A DNA stretch of 13,395 bases from Asterionellopsis glacialis (lineage: Eukaryota; Bacillariophyta; Plagiogrammaphyceae; Rhaphoneidales; Asterionellopsidaceae): assembly GCA_014885115.2 (NCBI GenBank), contig WKLE02003895.1:7890-21284 (forward strand), in the 5' to 3' direction. Under the pieces are notes generated by a model. The model was not told the origin of the DNA. It was given only the letters and a program-made list of their open reading frames with translations, and searched no databases. A program made the position numbers and the translations under genes. Shown here one piece after another: positions 7,756 through 13,395 of this stretch (the stretch's first letter is position 1; the number at the start of each line of letters is the position of its first letter).

Positions 7756-7887
7756 CACAGTCATAATGTATCTTGTTTGTGAATACTCCTCTACTCTAGC
7801 ACAATCATAATGTATCTTGTTTGTGAATACTCCTCTACTCCAGCACAATCATAAAGTATCTTGTTTGTGAATACTCCCCTACTCCAG
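7756..7887. repeat. Three tandem copies of a 44-bp repeat
   Basis: Copies start at 7756, 7800 and 7844, exactly 44 bases apart. Each reads CACAATCATAATGTATC, then TTGTTTGTGAATACTCC, then TCTACTCCAG with only a few substitutions between copies. There is no spacer between units, so this is a minisatellite and not a CRISPR array. It lies about 300 bp downstream of the Siva-like gene and has no open frame. High similarity between copies implies recent expansion. A weak hairpin (CTACTCC with GGAGTGTAG) closes the last unit. Confidence 0.92.
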
Positions 7888-9122
7888 AAAGGGAGTGTAG
7901 CACACCATCACTTTTTTTTAATCAGACAGTGAGCAGTCGGTGTGTCGTTATGTACTGCATTCTGTTCAGAACATTAACGCCGTAACCAATGATGCTGGTG
8001 GTACTGTATTTATTTGAGTCTTCTATCGATTTTTGCAAACATTGTCACTGTATCGTAAAGTGTAGGGGTTATTCTCTGAGAATGCAGGCCTGAATTGCAA
8101 ACATGATGTATCATGATATTCAATACCGTATCCTTCTCTCTGGTAGGTACTTCTAAAAAGAATAGAAGCAAGAGGGCACTCTGTAGTAGTAGTATTGAAA
8201 AAGAGTATCAAACATAATATACACCAGAGTCATGCCAAATATATCTTGAAAACATAAACCATCTCTGTACACAAAATAGATGTATGATGTATTCTTGCTG
8301 GTACTAATATAGAGGCGACTGCTAGATTATAACCATATATATTATTGTTTTAAAAGCACAAAATCCATAAACAAAATGTGAGTAGACATGGAAAGGATCG
8401 TGGGCCACTTGTTTCGCGCGATCCCCTTGCTACGCAGAATGTATAGAGGTAAAGGAGGGTATACATCGGTAAGCTGTGCGGTACTAGAATATATGAGCAA
8501 TTCATATTATTATGTACAATACTGTACATGTTCTGATATCATTATTCTGATCGATTGCCGAAAACGGACAGTGTAAACCGTAAACCTATCACCCGAACGG
8601 ATATCAGAGATTTACTCATGAGGTACACCTAATTTTGTGTAGTCTCTCTCTCCATTGTAGTAACCAACAAAATTATATTGCATACCGTACCTCAACATGA
8701 GAGCAATTCGTGGACAACAAAGAAGATACTTCTGTGGTATTTTACTAGTACTGCAACCGGTACTGTACGAGCACAGTTACACCACGATATTCAATATTGC
8801 TGATTGTAACGGAAGCGTGCAGGCGATTTATCTGAAAAATGATAAAAGACGAGAAAGAAACCGAAAAACGCCCTGTATGCACACATGATAATCCACTCGA
8901 CGTAACCAGTTTTACGCGCAGCAGAAAAGAATGCACGGATCAGGTGAATTTGTATGTGGCAAGAGTGATGCTCGAACATGCAAGGTATCGCAGAGTCTTC
9001 GCGTTGTATCAGATACAGGTATACCAGGATATACAACTTTGAACGACTCTAGTAGACAGGAGACTAATATTATTTAAAAAGTGCAGGAGTAAAAAGTACC
9101 TGGTAATAGTCCAATAAAGTAC
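7888..9122. other. Intergenic stretch with no recognised gene
   Basis: Open frames here (for example 8388-8576 and 8697-8888) are under 65 codons, lack domains and overlap one another in different frames. The sequence repeatedly uses TACCGTA/GGTACTGTA-type words (8126, 8479, 8684, 8756) and short palindromes such as TGTATC-A-GATACA near 9007. A weak hairpin pairs GGATCG (8395-8400) with CGATCC (8419-8424). A short spliced gene or a noncoding transcript cannot be excluded. Confidence 0.4.
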
Positions 9123-9153
9123 TCACATACCAGTATCACATACCAGTATGTGA
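9123..9153. repeat. Direct repeat plus perfect hairpin
   Basis: CACATACCAGTAT occurs twice in a row (9124-9136 and 9137-9149). The second copy also forms the perfect hairpin TCACATA-CCAG-TATGTGA at 9136-9153. Confidence 0.7.
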
Positions 9154-10386
9154 CGAAAATACTGCCATGTACACCTGGTACTCAACGTGATACAAGCAAA
9201 AACAGAAGAGCTGGGTTCAGGGGTTGGGTTTTACTCAAAGCAGGAGTAGGTATGTACGTACAATGGAGGAGGTTCAAGATGCCAACACGGTGACATCTTG
9301 TTAGAGAAGAGTTGTGCACAAATCTTACTATCTCTCTAGTTTCTTCTCCTTTTGGAAAATTTTGATTGGTTCGCATATATCGACGAGCAGGGAGATACCA
9401 TATCACTGAATAATCCCTATCATTTCAATCCTAATTCGCATCAGAAGGGTGCATTCGTTGACACAACTTTTAAATCTGTCTTGCACGTAGGATTTTGTTT
9501 TGAGATGATTAATCTCTATATAATCGACGATATTGCCGAAATCAATTTATTTGTAAAATAACAAAAATATTACTTTTTAATACAGTTTTCATGTATTAAT
9601 AGAGATTATAAAATAATCAAATGATAAATACTAACTCATACAATCAGTATTTTTATGAAACACATTTTATCCAATAATAAAAAATGACAATTTCTGATCG
9701 TACAGTGTACAGTCAATTTTGGAAGGAAAAAATATGTTTTTGTACCCCAGGCGCGGTAAGCCAGCACACACCAGCAGGTTATGAACATGCGTGCCTGGAA
9801 CCTGTTTTTGGCAAACCACTACGTAGGATTATTACGGTAGGTCCTATAATTATTAGTACTCTATGTACTGTTAGGAACTGCGAACGAACATGCGGCCGGC
9901 AACGAGCCAGTAGCTCCGCTTGTCTTCATTCCTCTCTCGATTCTGAGGATAATTAATAGCACCCCTTCATCTCCCATTGACCATACAGGCCCAAATCTTC
10001 CATTAGCATCTAGAGTCCAGTTTGGCGTATCAAGCACGATCTGACTTTTGAGATAGACGATAGCAAAGAAATCCACACGCTGTGTTTAGAGTACAAATCC
10101 ACAAATATCATAAAACACTCACACTCACTCACTCACCACTTTCCTCCAACAAAGAAATATTGATATACAGAACAAAATAACAGCAGAAAAGTTCTGCAAG
10201 CCACTAGGCAGAGCCCTTGTATCAAAAAATAAACCTTTCGCACTGCATTTGAAACAAAAAAGTTAAAACTCTCCTTTCATTTCATTTTATACGATATTAT
10301 CTATTCGTTTATTTTATTTATCAAATAAATGGTTGATCAAAGTTAATTTCTATATTTTTAAAATTTAATCAGCAGTTGTAGATGCC
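9154..10386. other. Upstream region of the Tudor/zinc-finger gene, no recognised gene
   Basis: No coding region is supported. The longest open frames either start at a non-ATG codon (9352-9561, TTG) or lack any domain (9684-9956). A hairpin occurs at 9275-9300 (CAAGATG, 12-nt loop, CATCTTG), and an ACTC-type microsatellite at 10116-10136. The last 130 bases before the next gene are strongly AT-rich and end in a pyrimidine-rich, AG-containing stretch. A 5' untranslated exon or intron there is possible but not shown. Confidence 0.4.
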
Positions 10387-13093
10387 ATGGCAACATCAAC
10401 ATCAAAAAAGTCAAATAGCAATAGTATCTCTTGTATGGAAAGAGTCGTTGTTGGCACCGTCGCAAGAACGAAAAGTACTCGAAATATATCAATCGTATCA
10501 GAAGACTCAATAACAGTTGCAGAAGACGAGAACGATAGCTGTGACGAGAATCTCAATACAAATTCACAATTGTCACACCAGGTGTCATCCATTTCTGCTG
10601 AAGTGCCATTTTCAACAGAATCATCACGACGATCACGAGTACCAGCAACAACGAACAGAACCATGCAAACTCGCCGACCAAATAAGAACAAAAACAATGA
10701 CAGCAGTGGAGAACAACAGCAGCCACAAAAAAAATTAGAACAATCTTCTTCTGGAGACGATACATCTGGTTACCAGACAGCCTTAGAAACCGAAGAGGAA
10801 AATCGAGGCAATCTCACTCGTAAGAATCGCAATGAAAATCAAAATAATGAGAATGCAAATGATGGAGGGACTGCTACAGACACATTCAAGTCAGCGCTGC
10901 CAAAGCTTGAGTTGAAGTCTAAAACTGGGAATGGAAAGAATGGCGATAATGATAACCACAACAATGGTAAAGTTAAACGCAAACATGCTTTTGATACTTC
11001 GTCATCACCATCGTCTGTTGTGACACCTGTCAAACGAGCAAGAAGTTCACGAGCATCCTCTAGAAACACACATTCACTTCGACCACATCCATCATCTGGA
11101 CTTAATTGTCCAATATGCAATATGAATTTTCCTGCATTTGTAAGTTAACGTGTGAATACTCCGCCAGGCGCTTTCTACTGTATAGAGAGAAAGAAATACA
11201 TCTGGCTTTCTTTTCTGACTTGATTCTTCTTCTTTAATTTGTTTTTTGGCTTTATTTCCTGGTCGGATTATTCTCTTGCAACTGTTGGGGCTTTAGCGGT
11301 ATGCGGATGTAGAATCTTTGGAAAGGGCTGTGTTAATACACGTAACACGGTGTTCGGCAGCATCGGCGGATGTCGATAGTCAATCACCAGCCGGAGGTAG
11401 GAGTGGAAACAAACATATCGTCACTACAACGGCTGCTACTACTTCAACTAGAAATAAAATACATGCCACGAAAAAAACAAAAGTTTTGCAAAAGCCAAAT
11501 AAGTCACCACAATCACCACAGTTAGGCCTCACGAAAAATGAGCAGGATTCATCATCGATAAAGAGAAAATCTCCACAAGCAGCAACTTCACCAGAGCTAT
11601 CGAAGTGGTCTCAAGGGAATAGCTGCATTGATTCTAGGAAGGAAACGAAAAAAAATTCTATCCCATTAAGTGAATTTGTTGTCGGTGCAAGATTTGATGT
11701 ATTACGATGGACCAAAAATAGAGGGGTAGGTGACAGAGTTTACCCTGCATCTGTTGCAGTTGACGTGGATTTGAAATCACCCAAAAAACGTGTTAAAATT
11801 CATTTTAATAGACTTGAAGCTCGATTTGACGAATGGATTGATATCGATTCATCACGTATTATGCCAAATTCTTTATCTCATTTAAATGGTGTACCTATCC
11901 GGATTCGCAAGCTTAAATCTTCTCCACAGAAAAAGGAGCAGACCGAAAAGATCAACACCGTCAATAAAACAGATACAAATACAAGTCCTACTGCGCTTGA
12001 CTCATTCACTCAATCATCATCAGTGACGAGTAGCATGCAAGCTGGACCTAAATGCAACGCTCATATCATCATTCCAGATAGTGTTGGGTCAGCTGTAATG
12101 CAACAGCACGCGCATGTCATAAAAGGCAATGAAGGGATTAAAGTTGCCGATTCAGGCCATTTACTTAACCAAACCTGGTGGAGAAAGGAAAAGAAAAAGA
12201 AATTAACAGGTGGTAAGAAACGACAGCGGGCTGCCCCTCTTGTACCCCAATTTGATTTAAAAAGTTGTCTAGTGGGAGGTGGGGGATCTGGGGAAACAGC
12301 CATTGCAAGTAACTTTACAAATACACGGGACGTTTATGCCGATACTAGCAAAAAGGGTAACAGCAGTAGCGCGAACACCTGCAAAGTCACTAACGTCGAT
12401 GGCGCTGGTGTGTCCAATACGACAGAAACTGGCACTGTAACTGAAATAGCAAGGGAAAACCAAAATGGCTACTCTTCTAGAACAAGGGGAAGCAAAAGAT
12501 TGCAGTCCCAAGCAAAGTTTAAATCAGAAGATGAACTGACACTTCGTTGTCCTGAATGCCAAAGAATTTTCAGTGCAACATGGATGGTAAGTTAGAATAG
12601 GCGCATCAATGCTTATTTCACTATTTCTGTTGTTACATTTTTTTGTTTCAATTGGCCCAAGTAGTGTTCACCCCTCTCTGTTTTATTTTTATCTGTGATG
12701 AAATAGGATATGACTGAAGAATCCATGAGCCGGCATGTTGCTCGTTGTCAACAAAAGAAGAAGAAAAGCATCGAAAATGATCTTTTAGGCGCAGCCATTC
12801 ATCATACCAAGGAAGCAGCCGCAGCCGCAGCAGCTTCCTCTAAGATGTCGTTTCAAGACAATTGTGCCGATTCCGTATCAGACCTATCAGGGGACTCACG
12901 TCGACGGGGAGGTACACTTGCAAAGCATCGGACAAGATTCATTATTTCGCCACGTCGCAGTCCTTCGGAAATAGCTGCTACCCGTGCGGATCATGCACAA
13001 AGTATTCGAGGGATCTTTCTGCATGGTGAACAAAGACAAGCTTTAGAGGACATGATTTTGGATGGCGCCTTCGATCACACCGGGAACAGTTAG
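10387..13093 (+). CDS. Tudor/MBT-like protein with two split C2HC zinc fingers
   Basis: A three-exon gene: 10387-11139, 11297-12586 and 12707-13093, joined in phase 0 to give 809 residues. The ATG at 10387 is in a strong context (GCCATGG). Finger 1 is C241-x2-C244-x21-H266-x3-C270; finger 2 is C669-x2-C672-x18-H691-x3-C695. Both begin CPxC and end HVxRC. Residues 378-441 (11675-11866) look like a Tudor/MBT-type domain: FVVGARFDVLRW, VYPASV, VKIHFN, then FDEWIDIDSSRI. This resembles the N-terminal Tudor of PHF20-type proteins, which read methylated lysine. The linkers are Ser/Thr/Lys/Asn-rich with basic clusters that could be nuclear localisation signals (PVKRAR in exon 1, KEKKKKL in exon 2). 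The C-terminal 120 residues include an Ala run and an acidic/helical tail. I infer a nuclear chromatin reader; partners and targets are unknown. The splicing is predicted, but it is supported by completion of both finger motifs. Confidence 0.8.
11140..11296 (+). other. Intron 1 (157 bp, phase 0)
   Basis: Donor GTAAGT follows codon F251, and the acceptor CTTTAG precedes CGG (R252) after a T-rich tract. This is the only nearby AG that keeps the frame. Splicing joins CPIC...FPAF to RYADVESLERAVLIHVTRC and so completes the first C2HC finger. Retention would add Val-Ser and stop. Confidence 0.85.
12587..12706 (+). other. Intron 2 (120 bp, phase 0)
   Basis: Donor GTAAGT follows codon M681. The acceptor AAATAG precedes GAT (D682), after a T-rich tract and a plausible branch region. 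Splicing joins CPECQRIFSATWM to DMTEESMSRHVARC and completes the second finger. Retention would again add Val-Ser and stop. Confidence 0.88.
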
Positions 13094-13149
13094 AAAAACG
13101 CTAGAGGGGGTAGAAATGCACACAGAATGCTAGACTACTAACAGATAAG

Positions 13150-13155
13150 AATAAA
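13150..13155 (+). promoter_or_regulatory. AATAAA in the shared 3' region of two convergent genes
   Basis: This AATAAA lies 57 bases after the stop of the Tudor/zinc-finger gene and about 18 bases before the stop of the converging gene. It is a possible polyadenylation signal for the plus-strand gene; use is unproven. Confidence 0.35.
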
Positions 13156-13172
13156 TCTTCCCTATTTTCTTT

Positions 13173-13395
13173 TTATGCACTGCAGTAGGCAGATATGACT
13201 TCCGAAGCATCAGCATGAGAATTTCCCGGAGGAGCAGTTGCCTTGTATGGAGTTTGTCTCAACCACATTTGGGCAATCCAAATATCTGCTTCTGAGTCTT
13301 CCGCCACAGCTTCTCCACAATGAAGAGTACGGATGTCAAAGGGACAGTCCGGTACACCACCAGCTGCAGGAAAGAAGAGACAAGCAGATCCCTTT
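13173..13395 (-). CDS. Prolyl 4-hydroxylase-like 2OG/Fe(II) oxygenase, C-terminal fragment
   Basis: The gene runs off the right edge; 73 C-terminal residues and the TAA at 13173-13175 are visible (codons from 13394 down). The piece begins KGSACLFFPA, continues VPDCPFDIRTLHCGEAV, and then has IWIAQMWLRQTPY. The order G-x-x-x-FFP, D-x-R-T-L-H, then V...W-I-A-x-x-W matches the end of the double-stranded beta-helix of prolyl 4-hydroxylase-type dioxygenases. These use Fe(II), O2 and 2-oxoglutarate to hydroxylate proline. The His of RTLH (about residue 25 of the fragment) would be the distal iron ligand. The usual Lys-Trp that follows, whose Lys binds 2-oxoglutarate, aligns with Ile-Trp here, so the Lys is missing or shifted by the local insertion. 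It converges on the neighbouring gene with 79 bases between stop codons. The family is likely; exact substrate unknown. Confidence 0.7.
   Translation of the reverse strand, partial: KGSACLFFPAAGGVPDCPFDIRTLHCGEAVAEDSEADIWIAQMWLRQTPYKATAPPGNSHADASEVISAYCSA

Noticed and set aside
7756..7887. Possible CRISPR array
   Set aside because: The repeats abut with no spacers, there are only three, and the DNA is eukaryotic.
8388..8576. Small ATG-started gene of 62 codons
   Set aside because: There is no domain, no conserved context and no convincing splice partner; frames of this length occur by chance.
9352..9561. Open frame of 69 codons upstream of the Tudor gene
   Set aside because: It starts at TTG, has no ATG near its beginning and shows no recognised motif.
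9684..9956. ATG-started frame of 90 codons
   Set aside because: No domain is recognised; the overlapping minus-strand frame is equally open, so coding is not supported.
10365..10697. Minus-strand frame of 110 codons
   Set aside because: It is antisense to exon 1 of the Tudor/zinc-finger gene and mirrors its Ser/Thr/Asn-rich codons.
11151..11162. TGTGAATACTCC in intron 1 shared with the 44-bp repeat
   Set aside because: Only 12 bases match and the flanks differ, so common origin is not supported.

Overview
The window looks like nuclear DNA of a eukaryote, most plausibly a photosynthetic stramenopile such as a diatom. The signs are a eukaryotic tRNA-His gene with Pol III signals, two short spliceosomal introns (157 and 120 bp, GTAAGT...AG), long low-complexity Asn/Gln/Ser/Thr stretches in the proteins, and domains (Siva-type Cys-rich, Tudor/MBT-like, prolyl 4-hydroxylase) that do not occur together in bacteria. 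The diatom assignment is inference; no single sequence mark proves it.

The left part (1 to about 5340) is AT-rich and repetitive. It holds a decayed coding region of no recognised family (about 602-2336, with many stops and frame changes), a degenerate tandem array of about eight and a half copies of a roughly 195-bp unit (about 2430-4070), and a structured transposon-like block (4156-5337). That block has perfect 16-bp outer terminal inverted repeats, a second pair of 14-bp inner inverted repeats, subterminal duplicated motifs and a long open frame on the minus strand.

From about 5640 rightward the sequence carries genes. A minus-strand tRNA-His(GTG) (5668-5739) is followed by a palindromic E2F-like site at 5799-5817 and an intronless plus-strand gene (6273-7451). 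Its C-terminal cysteine pattern matches the Siva family, with the Cys-rich domain split by a low-complexity insertion. About 2.9 kb without a recognisable gene follows, with a 3 x 44-bp tandem repeat and several hairpins.

The next gene (10387-13093, three exons, 809 codons before the stop) encodes a putative chromatin reader. It has a Tudor/MBT-like domain between two C2HC zinc fingers, and each finger is cut by a phase-0 intron after the same part of the motif. The window ends inside a convergent minus-strand gene (13173-13395, partial) whose 73 visible residues match the C-terminus of a 2-oxoglutarate/Fe(II) prolyl 4-hydroxylase-like enzyme.

The genes do not form an operon or an obvious pathway. 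The most interesting points are the split Siva domain with cell-cycle-like motifs and an E2F-like promoter palindrome, the matched intron positions in the zinc fingers, and the layered repeat structure on the left.
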